Source of the DNA: Sarcophilus harrisii
Lineage: Eukaryota; Chordata; Mammalia; Dasyuromorphia; Dasyuridae
DNA: 64,000 nucleotides
Reading direction: 5' to 3'
Assembly: GCF_902635505.1 (NCBI RefSeq)
Contig: NC_045429.1
Span: forward strand, 132,428,804 to 132,492,803
Of the stretch, positions 45,305-55,989 are shown piece by piece. The notes under the pieces were generated by a model that saw nothing but the letters and a program-made list of their open reading frames with translations, had not been told where the DNA came from and ran no database searches. The number at the start of each line of letters is the position of its first letter. Positions within the stretch are counted from its first letter, which is position 1. A program made the position numbers and the translations under genes.

Positions 45305-45365
45305 ATGAAAGCTTTGTTTGGAGGGATATTAAGGAACAAATCAGGAACTGAAAATGCCGAAACCA
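45305..45365 (+). promoter_or_regulatory. Upstream ATG overlapping the main start
   Basis: An ATG at 45305 lies 49 bases before the main ATG, in the +1 frame relative to it. Its frame stays open through the exon end, so the upstream frame overlaps the start of the ERM protein. Its context is weak (T at -3, A at +4), so leaky scanning to the main start is expected. A damping effect on translation is an inference. Confidence 0.5.
45354..45365 (+). CDS. RDX: First coding exon of an ERM protein (radixin or ezrin), partial
   Basis: Seen: ATG CCG AAA CCA, then GTAAGT. The start has A at -3 and C at +4, an adequate context. Known of the family: ezrin and radixin begin MPKPINVRVTT and moesin begins MPKTISVRVTT, with an intron after codon 4. 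The fourth codon is Pro, so moesin is excluded. ERM proteins link plasma-membrane proteins to cortical actin through an N-terminal FERM domain and a C-terminal actin-binding tail; radixin is important in bile canaliculi and hair-cell stereocilia. Inferred: radixin is preferred over ezrin because the untranslated sequence just before the ATG feels closer to remembered mammalian RDX, and the 43 kb of gene-free DNA upstream fits its setting; both are weak arguments. The next exon, which should begin with codons for I-N-V-R, is not found in the rest of the window, so intron 2 exceeds 18.6 kb unless the acceptor at the window edge is used. Ezrin remains a real alternative. Confidence 0.7.
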
Positions 45366-45369
45366 GTAA

Positions 45370-46050
45370 GTAATGCAGTTTTATCATTTCCGTCTAATTA
45401 CTTTAGATGCCCAACAGGTTCCATGTTGGAAACTTTGTGGTTTTATATATTTTATTTTTCTTTATTTCTCTGTCTATATTCATTTACTTATTTAAATGAA
45501 AGTGACCTTGAATGAAGAGCTTAGACAATGGTATCTGAAAGATAGATTTTTTTTTTTTTAAGGGAGAAAGTAAAACATACAGAGGCTTCTTCTGTTGTGT
45601 CTTTATGTGTTGAAACAGAAACATCAAGGAACCAGGATTATGCTATTTTCTACTTAGCTCTACACTGAGGCTTCTGGTCCACCATGAAACTTCACATTTT
45701 GAACACTGTTATAATTGGGACCAATTTATTGGTCAGAAACTTCTTTGGGAATATTCTTCTGGCTTCTGCATTTTAAAAATTCCATTCCTCCCTTCTGAAG
45801 CACTGCATCCTAATGCCCTTTTTTCTTTGTTTCTTTAAGTGGTGAATTGAATCCATGAAATTCATGGGAAGAAGGGATTCAAAATAATCTGAAGTAGGTC
45901 ATCCAAGATCTTTCAAGGATTTGAAATTGAATTAAGCTTCTGTCTTTCTCTTTGTAATTTAAAGTCACCTTGAAGAGAAGACTTTCTATAACAGATTGCA
46001 GTAGAATTCCAATCCCTTTTATGAGGCCCCTTCAAAGTCACTAAGGTCTG
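45370..46050. other. Unique DNA at the start of intron 2
   Basis: No repeat or exon recognised; a T run near 45548. Confidence 0.4.
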
Positions 46051-46054
46051 ACTG

Positions 46055-46305
46055 AATTGTTGGACTGCTAGCAGATAGAATGCCAGGACTGGAGTCAGGA
46101 AAACTCATTTTTCTGAGTTCATATAGCCTCAGTTACTTACTAGCTGTATGATCCTGGGCAAGTCATTTCACCCTTTTGGCCTTAGTTTTCTCATTTGTCA
46201 AATGAGCTGGAGAAAGAAATGACAATCCACTTGTATTTTAGCCAAGAAATCCCCAAATGGATCTTGAAAAGTCACACTAGACTGAAATGACATCAACAAA
46301 AGCAG
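46055..46305 (+). mobile_element. CORE SINE with RTE-like tail, sense
   Basis: GGACTGGAGTCAGGAAAACT, CTAGCTGTATGATCCTGGGC, AAATGAGCTGGAGAAAGAAA and GAAAAGTCACACTAGACTGA. Confidence 0.85.
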
Positions 46306-46899
46306 TATTCCCATCTATATACCAATTTAGTAATGGGTTTGAATTGTAAAAGGAGGCAGTACCCCAGTGGGGGGAATATTCTTTAAGATTTTGGTGTGTA
46401 TAATGGGATGTGTTTGAACTGTACTTTTTGCAGCATAGGGATTGTATTGACTCCAAATATGTTGATATCTTTTTTATTTCCTTTGTCTGAGAGGGTTGGT
46501 TTGTCTTGGTTTTCCTACAAAGTATTGGAAATGTTCATAATTGTCCATGTATGACTTGTCACTTCTTAGCAAGGCTTATGTGCCTTATTGTGCTTTGCCA
46601 CAAGAGGGTGGTTTAATCAGTAATCTGAACTATACTAGAAAACTAGAAAAAAGATCATGATTTTCTCCAATGATCAACATTTTTTAAAAGTAGATAAATT
46701 AGTTCATTTTTCAAGTGTAGTGGGGAAACTATACTTTGGGGGTTTTAAGTATAATGAGATACATGGGGATTTAAATTTGGTTTTAAATCTTTTTTTTTTC
46801 TTCTTTTCAACTTAGAGTTTGTTTCAGGGTCAAAATTTTATTCTGTTGGACATTTCTCTGGAAAGTCTACCTTTAATACAACTACCATTGTTCAGTTCA

Positions 46900-47165
46900 T
46901 AGGAACATAGGTTTCATGCTGGACAGAACCTTCCAACTCACACATAGCATGTTGAGTCTAGAGTCAGGAAGACCTGAAGTACTTAACTGTGTGTCCCTGG
47001 GCAATTCACTTTGCTTGCTTCAGTTTCCTCAACTGAAAAAAGAGGATACCAATAGCCACCTATTTTACAATGTTGTTGCAGGGACCAAATGAGATATTTG
47101 TTAAAAAGCACTTAGCTCAATGCCTGGCACATAGTACACATTACATAAATGGTTTATCGCCTTCC
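46900..47165 (+). mobile_element. MIR SINE, sense
   Basis: AGAGTCAGGAAGACCTGAAG, TGTGTCCCTGGGCAATTCAC, AAAAAGCACTTAGCTCAATG and CCTGGCACATAGTACACATT: nearly full length with an L2-like 3' end. Confidence 0.8.
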
Positions 47166-47169
47166 CCTT

Positions 47170-49240
47170 CCCATTTTCTACAAAACAAACAAGTGGTCCA
47201 CTTTTGTCTTTCTTTTCTAATGCTCACCATCTATCAGTCTGATTAAATTGCTCTGGAATTACTTCTGCTGTGACTTAGTAGCTGTCAGAAAACTGACCTC
47301 TTTGATATAATTTCCTATTGAGAACACATCTGGGAAAACATTATGCACAGGGGTAGGTCAAGAGAAATGATTACTTCTAAAATAAAAATTTTTTTATTGT
47401 GATTTGATGGGGGGGTAGAGGGAGGAATCACTAAAAGGGCAAGATGAGCAAGAGTAGAGCCATTGGAATAGAATAGAAATTCTAGCAAGAACTCTACTCA
47501 CTTCCTCATTTTCCCCCATAATAGATTCTTTTTTTTTAAATGGCAGGCATGGTTTTACTCGTTTATTCGAAGATTCTTGATCTTTTTTTTTTTTTTTTTT
47601 TAACATGGATCTGCACAGTTTGGAGAATGAAGTTTGTGGACTTCATCTCTGAATGTTTTTATATTCATAAAATAAAATACATAGAATTAAAAAGAAAACT
47701 AATTATCTTGAAAAATTGTCACCATAATATTTACTAAATTATAGACAGTTACAAATCTCTCTTGGATTGGTAGAGTTTTCCCTACATAATCCGTACTAGC
47801 AAGCAAGCAGTTGATACTTGGTTATCCAAATTGAAATTTCTGCTGGTGGTAAGGGAGGAAGGAAGTCCTTTGCATTTGTTCTCCCTAAGGACCAAAAGAA
47901 GCTAACATTTTGTGGGTGTTCCTGTCATAAAAGTATATTTTTTTCTTCCTGTAAGCAGGTTAGTGTGTCTTTAGTTTGAAAATGACTGACACCTATTTTG
48001 TATATTCATTCTTCCACTTACTGTGCTGGAGAAAAATTAGTCTCAGAGTTTTCCTTTGTAGACAGGAATTATCTGATGATTTTTAGTGTAGATTTGGATC
48101 TGCATTGGAGCACATAAAACACCCACATTTTTGAGTGAGTTTCAGTTGAACCATTTTCAGAGGTGGCCTGAAAGACCATTGAGACCCCTACTGTGTGACG
48201 GATAGTCTTGCTTTCCCTAATCTACTGCCTGCCTTCTATGCCTAACAAAAATTAAATTGGAAGTGTAGTACTTCTATTAGGTAGTTTTTATGCAGGCTTT
48301 CAGCAAAGGTCCAACAATACTGTTCATTTCTTTTTAAATTAGGATTCCTTTGCTAGATATGAATTTTGGTTTTTTTTTTGTATTTGATAGGATGGGGCAA
48401 AGAAGTTTTTAATATAAGAATAGATGCATTTGAATGTTTTAGGTTTAACTGTCAACATGACTTTATAACTGTTCCCTTTCAACTTAACAACCAAAGTATT
48501 TTTAATTATTGTGCCTATATATCCACATCCCATCATTCAAACAGTTGACATATATACATTTTATATATAGCCATCTCTTTAAAAAATCAGTTCCCACTTT
48601 AAAGACAATTGAAGTTAAATCAAGTAGGATGATGCTATCCTAAACAAATATAAATTATTTATATTGAGATTAATATCTAGGAGTCACAGAAATAGCTAAA
48701 AGCATTGTCAGAGAAAAAATCCAACAGTCAGGGCAATGTGTTTTTATCATCCATCATACTTTTCTGAGCTCCAGTAATGTACTTTCAGTACACAGTCTGC
48801 TATTTGTTCTTCTATGATCATGGGAAATCCCAAACTGCCTTATTTTTATAAACACAGTTTCTTTGCTACTTTCCAGGTTAGGTTGACCTATTTTCTTTCC
48901 TCCCTCTCTATTCTCTTACTCCTTATAGGGGTCATATATTTGCAAACCTTGTAGGGTACAAACAAAAACTATTGTAACCAACCTCTGAAACTGTGTTGTG
49001 AAAGAACAGAAAAGGGTATTGTTTCCCTGGCCTGAGGATTTAAGGGACTAAAGGGTTTTTTTTTTTTTGTTTTTTTTTTTTTTTGTTTGTTTTTTATCTC
49101 TTTAAATAGTCCAGGTAAGAAAAACTTAAGAGTGAGTTATCTCTAAAAGGCATAAAGAGATGACTCCTTTGCTTTTTAGTTTTAAAGTGTTTGACTTGCC
49201 TTTGAAATTTTCTATTCAACACCAGTTTCTTTTTCTTTTA
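47170..49240. other. Unique intronic DNA
   Basis: Mostly unassigned. A SINE-tail-like phrase lies at 47737-47790 (ATAGACAGTTACAAATCTCT), and T-rich tracts at 47582-47601 and 49053-49083. Short open frames have no domains. Confidence 0.4.
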
Positions 49241-49244
49241 AGTA

Positions 49245-49440
49245 ATTACAGAATTCACTGAATCATTGAATTTCAAAGCTAGAAGATTATCTAATCTAGC
49301 TCATTCATTTTTTGCAATTGAGGCCAAAGAGAGGGAAAAAAAATGATTTATCCAAGGTCACATAGCAAGCTTTTGGCAAAACTTTACCTAAAATTGAAGT
49401 CTTTTTGATTTCTTATCTTCTAACCTCTGGGTATTTTAAT
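49245..49440 (-). mobile_element. MIR-type SINE, antisense
   Basis: AATCATTGAATTTCAAAGCT, AGATTATCTAATCTAGCTCA and AAGGTCACATAGCAAGCTTT. Confidence 0.65.
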
Positions 49441-49531
49441 CAGATTCAGTTACAAAGGCATTTGTTTGACATTAGAATCTGAGCAATTGAGATTACTTTG
49501 TCTCTCTTGTACTGCCTGGATACTTCTGACA

Positions 49532-49569
<38 letters not shown>

Positions 49570-49819
49570 TCCTTCTGTAAGTGAGAATATAAAAAAGATG
49601 TATGTGTTTAGTTATGGCTAATGATAGATATTATGTCTATCAATATATTTTTTTAAATTTTTCCCCCTAAATTACTTTGGAATAAATGCAAGATTTTTTT
49701 TTCCTGTACTATTGCGGGGAATAAGAGGTCAAAAATGTGCCTCTTTGGTTTTACAAAAGGCAGCCTCCCTAGAATTAAACAAATTATTGACTATTAGTCA
49801 CACCAGAATCAGCCTGAGT

Positions 49820-49965
49820 TTGGGGGGAGAGGGATAAACAGGAAAACCTAGGTTCATATCCAGCCTGTGGCCACAGCTTCATGACTCTGGATAGGCAATT
49901 CTAGGACTTATCTACTAAAATATAGACAGTTAAAAATCTCTCTTGGGTTGTGGTGCTTCTTAAGG
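49820..49965 (+). mobile_element. SINE fragment, sense
   Basis: AACCTAGGTTCATATCCAGC, GACTCTGGATAGGCAATTCT and a tail (ATAGACAGTTAAAAATCTCT) that matches 47737-47770. Confidence 0.45.
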
Positions 49966-50179
49966 AAGAGACTTATCTATCTCTTTCATAACTTTTCTTC
50001 TCTTATTCCTTATTTTAGCATCTTGTCTTAGAAAATACTGGCAAAACAAATGGATGCAGTAAATACATCGTATTTACCATATGCAATTACAGTCTATTAC
50101 CTCTCTCCATTAAATAGCAGAAAAGTGCATTTTTATCATTAATTTTTCAGAACTAAGATTTGATGCTATTGCATATGGC

Positions 50180-50460
50180 CTGAATTTTGGTTTGTCTTTT
50201 AGTATTTTCACTTACATTATCATAGTCATTTGTGTACTTTATTCCACTAGTTCTACTTTTTGTGTTCAGTTCATGCAAATCTTTCCACATTTCTTTGAAT
50301 TCTTTATATATATCATTTATGCTGGTTTATTTTTTTAAATTTCATTTGTAAATGTAAACATGACTACATATATTTTGTTACATATGGGACCTTCCTTTCT
50401 ATCATCTATCTCCTTGGGATATAGTGAAATCATTGGATTTAAGGATGTGAATAGCTAAAT
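50180..50460 (-). mobile_element. L1 3' fragment, antisense
   Basis: GTGTTCAGTTCATGCAAATC, TTCCACATTTCTTTGAATTC and CTTGGGATATAGTGAAATCA resemble the antisense L1 at 58120-58720. Confidence 0.5.
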
Positions 50461-50989
50461 TAAGTTCTTATAGATTTCTTGTACCTTTATCAGATTCCAG
50501 GACTGTTCCAAAAACAACCACTGATGAGATGTGAACTTGAGATTGTGAAGTATCTTTATGGTCACTATCTTGAAACCAAAGGGCGGATTGGAATATCAGG
50601 AATGTCATTGTTGTTATTTGAAATAAAATTAAATTGAGTTTGGAGGGAAAGGAAGATAGAAGAATAGATATTAAACCAGAGCAAGACTGGTTAAGACTAA
50701 GAAAAATATGCCCTGATTTCAACTTTACTCTCTAAAGAGTCAGTTGCAGGACTCAAGGGCAGAAGAGGCTGGAAATCCCAGATCAGGTATAAGAAAGAGA
50801 TAATCTTTTATAAACTTTCCTTCCCCATTACTTTTCTTTCTCCCTTTTCTAAACCTCATCATTGTTTATAGCTTTTTGCCCTCTATATCTCTATGTAGAT
50901 GCTTTATTGGTGCAATAATTCCTTCAAACTCAGTTCATAAAATGAGTACTCTGCTTAAAATTAAATTTCTTTATTTGCTTTATTTGGCC

Positions 50990-51290
50990 TAGTAAAAATT
51001 TATTGTCTACTCTAGGCCAGGCACTGGGCCTATAGGTATACAGAGGCAAAAAGACAATCCCTGCCCCCAGAAGCTCACAGTCTCATGGAGGAGACCACAA
51101 GCAAACAAATCTGTACCTTATACAGGATAAATAGGAAATAACTAAGAGAAAGAAGGCACTAGAATTAGGAGGAATTAGGATAGATTTTCTACAGAAGGGA
51201 TTCTAGTTGAGTCATAAAGGGAGCCAGGAAAGCAGGTGAAGATGAGCAAAGAAGCACATTCCAGGGTTTGGAAATCCCTTTTCAATTAGT
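50990..51290 (-). mobile_element. L2 3' portion, antisense
   Basis: CCAGGCACTGGGCCTATAGG, AGAAGCTCACAGTCTCATGG, GAAGGCACTAGAATTAGGAG and GCACATTCCAGGGTTTGG. Confidence 0.8.
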
Positions 51291-51299
51291 TTCTAGTTT

Positions 51300-52355
51300 T
51301 CTGAGGCTAATCACTGAGCTCATTTCTGCCTGCAGCACACATATATATATACATATTAAGTAAATAGAAGAAGCACTGAAAAATGATGTGATTATTAGAA
51401 TGTAATCTGTCTGCTCATTTTTGTATTTGAGTGCCTGGTACATAGGTACTTAATAGAAATGCTTTTCAATTGCCTATTGAGATAGATTATCTGTCTCAAT
51501 AAAGAATCAACTATCTACTTATCTTAAGAGAAAAATTTTCATTCCGGACTTTTATGGCATCTTCCTCCCAACTCCAAATTTAGAATTTTCATAGAGGTTT
51601 CAAATCAAGAATCTGAACATTTTGATCCTGTGTGAAGATAATACTTCTCTCAAAATCTATATATAAAGGTTCATTTAATATTGAAAATATTTATCCATTA
51701 TGATAGAGAATATTTATTTACTACTTCTAGCTGTGAGCTTCCAAATCATTTTTATTCTGAAGGTGGTCTGTTTCAAAAATGAAACATAGTTGATTTCTTA
51801 AGGATTTAAAAAAAAAAAAAAACATTTTAGAGTAAAGGGATGCTAACAGAATAATGTGAGTTAAAGTCCTTAGTGGGAGATTATAAAATCCAGATACTTT
51901 ATCCATTATGAATATAAAGAAGAAGGTTTTAAAATTTGTGCTTGTCTTATTGTCATACTGCATTTTACTGGAAATATATTTCATTTTTCTGGCATTATAA
52001 ACAGGTTCCAAAAAGTCTGTGTATGCACAGTTCCTAAGTTCTTTTGAGCATTAGTAGTGCCTGAGATTCTTTGGAATCAAGGGGAAATTTTTCCTATTGG
52101 GAAATGTTGAACGTTCTGCTTTACTTTGTAAATTTGGACAATGTAACACCATTATCCCTCATTCCATATTACCTCATTCCCCACTATGGGGAACTTGGTG
52201 ACCAGATTCTAAAGTATTTTCTTTAAATTCTAATTTCCTGAGAGCATGAAGCATATTACATTAAGTCATCAGGTGAAAGATATAGTTGTTTTAAAGGAAT
52301 TTAACAAACTACTGAGGAAAGCAGTAAGGGAGTGGAAAGCAGTCTTCAAAAATTA
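51300..52355. other. Unassigned intronic DNA
   Basis: A/T-rich; a poly-A run at 51806-51821. No exon or named repeat recognised. Confidence 0.4.
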
Positions 52356-52359
52356 ATGC

Positions 52360-52580
52360 CTTTTTTTTTACATTACAAAATACTTTTCTGAATATAATAA
52401 TCCCCATCCCTTCCCTAGTAAATCATACTTGCAACAAAGATTAAAAAAAAAGAGAGAACAAAACAATTCAACAAACCAATCACTAGTTTGATTACCTGGC
52501 ATTATGCAAAATATTTCATATCTATACTTCCCTAGCTCAAATAGTAGAGCTATAAAGAATATCCTGAAATCATAATTCAA
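52360..52580 (-). mobile_element. Possible L1 3' UTR fragment, antisense
   Basis: CTTGCAACAAAGATTAAAAA and AACAAAACAATTCAACAAAC resemble the antisense L1 subtype at 22565-22810. Confidence 0.35.
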
Positions 52581-52584
52581 TAGA

Positions 52585-53185
52585 TTGCAGATTTAATAAA
52601 GCTAATGTACTTTATAGCTGAATAGGAAATTTTTCCTATGAATTATAAAATAATTATACTTTTTATCATGTTTTCTAGTAGAATCATTAAAGTTTTTCTG
52701 CTATCAAATCTATTCATTTTCCTTCACATAAACCACTGAAGTAAAATTTAAACGCATTTTTAAAACTATTAATTAGCAGTATATATTAAGTAAATATTTA
52801 TCTTAAAAATATGTAGAGTCTTAGGAGAGAATTGATCTGTGAACTGGTCTTTATTACTGTTGATATTTATAACTTCCTAATGTATTCTGGGGTTTCTAAT
52901 AAGAGTTAATAATTTATTTAGGATAAATAAAAACAGACTTCACCATTGATAGTCCTTTGGATTATCTTACCAAAAGCAATGGCATTCTTCCTTTTCCAAT
53001 TTTAATAAAATTGTTTTATGGAAGCCAATGGGGAGATGAGATAGGAGGTAGATAGGTTAGTGCTCAGGGGACTTTTGCTCTTTGCATAGTCCTTTGTGGT
53101 TTTGCTTGTTTTTGTGTTTTAATGTGACTACTACTCTGTCCTGAAGTAAAACCCCCTGTTTTGGTTGGTTCTTTGCTTCTCTAAC
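52585..53185. other. Unassigned intronic DNA
   Basis: AT-rich; nothing recognised. Confidence 0.4.
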
Positions 53186-53187
53186 CT

Positions 53188-53393
53188 AGGGAGAGGCTAG
53201 AAGGATCTGATTAATGAATGAATTAGGCTCCCCAGAGTTGTTGTTGCCTCAGGTAATCTAAATATCTGCTTCTGTCTTTTAAGAAAAGGGAGGGAGAGGC
53301 TAGAAGGATCTGATTAATGAATGAATTAGGCTCCCCAGAGTTGTTGTTGCCTCAGGTAATCTAAATATCTGCTTCTGTCTTTTAAGAAAAGGG
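53188..53393. repeat. Perfect 103-bp tandem duplication
   Basis: Copy 1 is 53188-53290 and copy 2 is 53291-53393. They appear identical base for base, starting AGGGAGAGGCTAGAAGG and ending TTTTAAGAAAAGGG. The unit is not a recognised transposon and is not itself low-complexity. Confidence 0.95.
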
Positions 53394-53584
53394 GTGTCCA
53401 GAAACATTTTTAGCCTTTATGACAAAGGAATTAATAAGATTTTTTTAATCCCCCCCTCCCACCAAGAACATCTATCATAAGTTTCTGTAATATGTTAATT
53501 CTTTTGGGGCTGATCTTGTGCATGTTATTTAGAACGTTCTTCCCCCACCCCTCCCTTCCCTCCCAGGTTTAGCCTATTGTATAT

Positions 53585-53960
53585 AGAATCATAGATTTAA
53601 AAATGGAAGAGACCAAGACCATCTAGTTCAATTCTTACTTTTTATATTATTTTTTTGCTGAGGCAATTGGGGTTAAGTGACTTGACCCGGGTCACACAGC
53701 TAGGACGTGCTAAGTATCTGAGTTAGATTTGAACTCACGTCCTCCTGACTTCAGGATTGGTGCTCTATCCACTGCACCACCTACCTGCCCTCCTAGTTCA
53801 ACTTTTTACCTCTTCATTTTATAGTAGAGGAAACTATAGTCCCAGAGAGAACAACTTATACGCAAAGTCATACAAGTAGCAAAGCAACTGAAGCAGGATT
53901 TGAACCTTAGCCTTTTGAATCCAAATTTAGTGTTCTTTCCACAGATTTCACACTACCTAC
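53585..53960 (-). mobile_element. MIR-type SINE, antisense, split by a younger SINE
   Basis: GAATCATAGATTTAAAAATG and GACCATCTAGTTCAA on the left, then CTTCATTTTATAGTAGAGGA and GCAGGATTTGAACCTTAGCC on the right of the insert at 53632-53792. Confidence 0.75.
53632..53792 (-). mobile_element. SINE nested in SINE, 9-bp TSD
   Basis: T-rich left end, CTGAGGCAATTGGGGTTAAG, GTCACACAGCTAGGACGTGC and CTCTATCCACTGCACCACCT. CTAGTTCAA at 53623-53631 is repeated at 53793-53801. Confidence 0.88.
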
Positions 53961-54109
53961 TGTAGTATGTCCCACTATCAGATTAGATAGATGAAGTAAG
54001 AACACTGTCTTCTAAAGTGACTTAACTGCAAAGAACTTTGGGGTTTGAAATATAGTGATGGAGCTTAGACATAAAGATTGGTTTGAAACCGGGAATATCC
54101 CAGACATTT

Positions 54110-54300
54110 GGGGGGTGAGAAGGAAAGAGATATTGCTTTCCTCCCTCTCCTAACTCCCCTGTGTTTCCCTCTCCTCTCTTTATCCCCTCTCCTACCCTTC
54201 CTCTTCTCATTTCTCCTTTCTACTCTCTCTCCCTTCTTCTCCCTCTCTTCTCCGCTGTCCCTTCTCTCTTTTTCTTTCCCTAACTTAAGTGATCTTATAA
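54110..54300. repeat. CT-rich low-complexity tract
   Basis: Pyrimidine-rich CTCC/CTTC sequence; Leu/Ser/Pro-rich and Gly/Glu-rich frames over it are artefacts. Confidence 0.8.
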
Positions 54301-54424
54301 TATTACTCTTATTGCAGAATCATCTTAGCCCTTTTTAGGGAAAGAGAATAACAATATGCCAATTCATATTCAACTTCTGATAAACTATATGACCTGTGTA
54401 TGAGTTTCTATCTTTGTTCTTTGG

Positions 54425-54590
54425 CTTGGTCCATTGGAAAAAGCACTAGACTTGAAATAAAGAGTCTGGTCTCACATTCTAGCCCTCAGTTTCTTTATCT
54501 GAATAGTATGTCACAATAGGAGTGGAATAGGAAGTAGTCAAATATTTGAAAGTCCCATCAGTTCTAAAATTCTGTGTTGGCTTTTTTGTA
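54425..54590 (+). mobile_element. MIR-type SINE, sense, diverged
   Basis: TCCATTGGAAAAAGCACTAG, AAATAAAGAGTCTGGTCTCA and CCTCAGTTTCTTTATCTGAA, ending TCCCATCAGTTCTAAAATTC. Confidence 0.6.
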
Positions 54591-55079
54591 CTAATGTGGT
54601 TTTATTTTTGATTCTGATCAACCAAATATTTATTTATTTTTTTAAAGAATGGATTTCCTCTTTTAATTTGCCTAAATAATTTTCAACTTACCTAAATAAT
54701 TTTCTCTTTTACGATGTCAGAAATCCTCTTCAACTTGGGAAAGGGAAAGATTAAATAGAAGAGGGAAAGGCAAAAAGAACAAATGTAATAGTTTAAAAAA
54801 AAAGAATAATTTAAGTATAAAAGTTAAAAAGGCATAAGAGGAATATATATATTAGAAAAACCTGAGGAGATAAAGAGCTAAAATTGGACTGTTGGGAGAA
54901 AACCAATGCAGAGAGGGAAAAATCAGTGTCCTGTGCCCTTCCGATAAAATAGCAACTCTTGTTTGGCATTCAAAACCTTTTACAATCTAGTTCTACTCTG
55001 TCTTTCCAGGCTGATTACAGATCCCCTTCATTTGTCTTTGCTGGGACCAAACTGATCTACAGAGCTATATTGACTGTAG

Positions 55080-55245
55080 ACATTTCAAATTCCATTTCAG
55101 GGCCCAGTGTTTCCTTAACTGTAAAATGGGGACCATAATTGCACCTCCTCTCAGGGTTATTGTGAGGATCACATGAGATAGTTGTAAAACACTTAGCACA
55201 GTGCCTGACATGTAGTAAATATTTAATGAATGCTTTTGTCTTGCT
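55080..55245 (+). mobile_element. MIR 3' half, sense
   Basis: AACTGTAAAATGGGGACCAT, CTCAGGGTTATTGTGAGGAT, AAAACACTTAGCACAGTGCC and AGTAAATATTTAATGAATGC. Confidence 0.85.
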
Positions 55246-55489
55246 TGCTTGATTGTCTCAAAGGAAGACAGGTAGGATTTGTGTAGAAGTAGTGAATTGG
55301 AGACTTGGGGGATGAGGAAGACAAGAGGAGGGACAGAGAGACAAATGGGAAAGAATAGTTAAAATGGTGGGAGGGATGAAATGAAGACATAAAAATATAA
55401 GTAAAAGAGAAACAGTGGAAGAGATTGAGAGCCTGAAGAAGGCACATGTGAATTAATATGTGATTGACAGTAATAGAAGGTTGGTAATA

Positions 55490-55665
55490 AAAGCCCTAGA
55501 CAGAAACTCAGCCCTGCCATTACTTGGCTGATTGTATGACTTTGGACAAAGCTGTTAAGCTTTTGGGCCTCAATTCTTTTGTGTTTAAGATTAAGAGGTT
55601 GGACTGCCTGATTTCCAAAGCTTCCAATTCTAAAATGCTTTACTGTAATTCTGTGATGCTAGGGG
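55490..55665 (+). mobile_element. MIR-type SINE, alternative tail, sense
   Basis: GCTGATTGTATGACTTTGGA, AGAGGTTGGACTGCCTGATT and CTTCCAATTCTAAAATGCTT. Confidence 0.7.
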
Positions 55666-55809
55666 TGATTTGGTCATTTAAAAACAGACAGAAGAGGGTT
55701 ATGGGTGAGGGAGAATAGCACATTGGGTAGTAAAATGACAATCTTTTTTCTAATAGAAAAAGAACAAAAACAAGAGAATTAAGTTAGAGAAATGAACAAG
55801 TTAAAAAGA

Positions 55810-55910
55810 GGTATTGTAAGAGAGGGGGAAAATTCGGAACTCAAAATCTTACAAAAATGAATGTTGAAAACTACATGTAACTGGAAAAATAAAATACTAG
55901 TAAGAAAGAA
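55810..55910 (+). mobile_element. L1 3' terminus, sense
   Basis: GAGAGGGGGAAAATTCGGAA, CTCAAAATCTTACAAAAATG and CTACATGTAACTGGAAAAAT plus an A-rich tail. Confidence 0.8.
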
Positions 55911-55989
55911 AAAAGAGGAGCAAATTTTCAGCCTTAGAGTATAGAGTATAGGAGAAAGAATGGATGTATCTAGGAGAGGGCAGAGATAG

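Larger units (their letters stand above)
45284..45365 (+). other. RDX: Exon 2: 5' UTR end and start codon
   Basis: The 82-base exon follows a strong pyrimidine-rich acceptor ending at 45283 and ends at a perfect GTAAGT donor at 45366. Its first 70 bases are untranslated and contain an out-of-frame ATG at 45305. The last 12 bases encode M-P-K-P. A start exon with only four codons followed by a phase-0 intron is the known structure of vertebrate ezrin, radixin and moesin genes. Confidence 0.75.
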
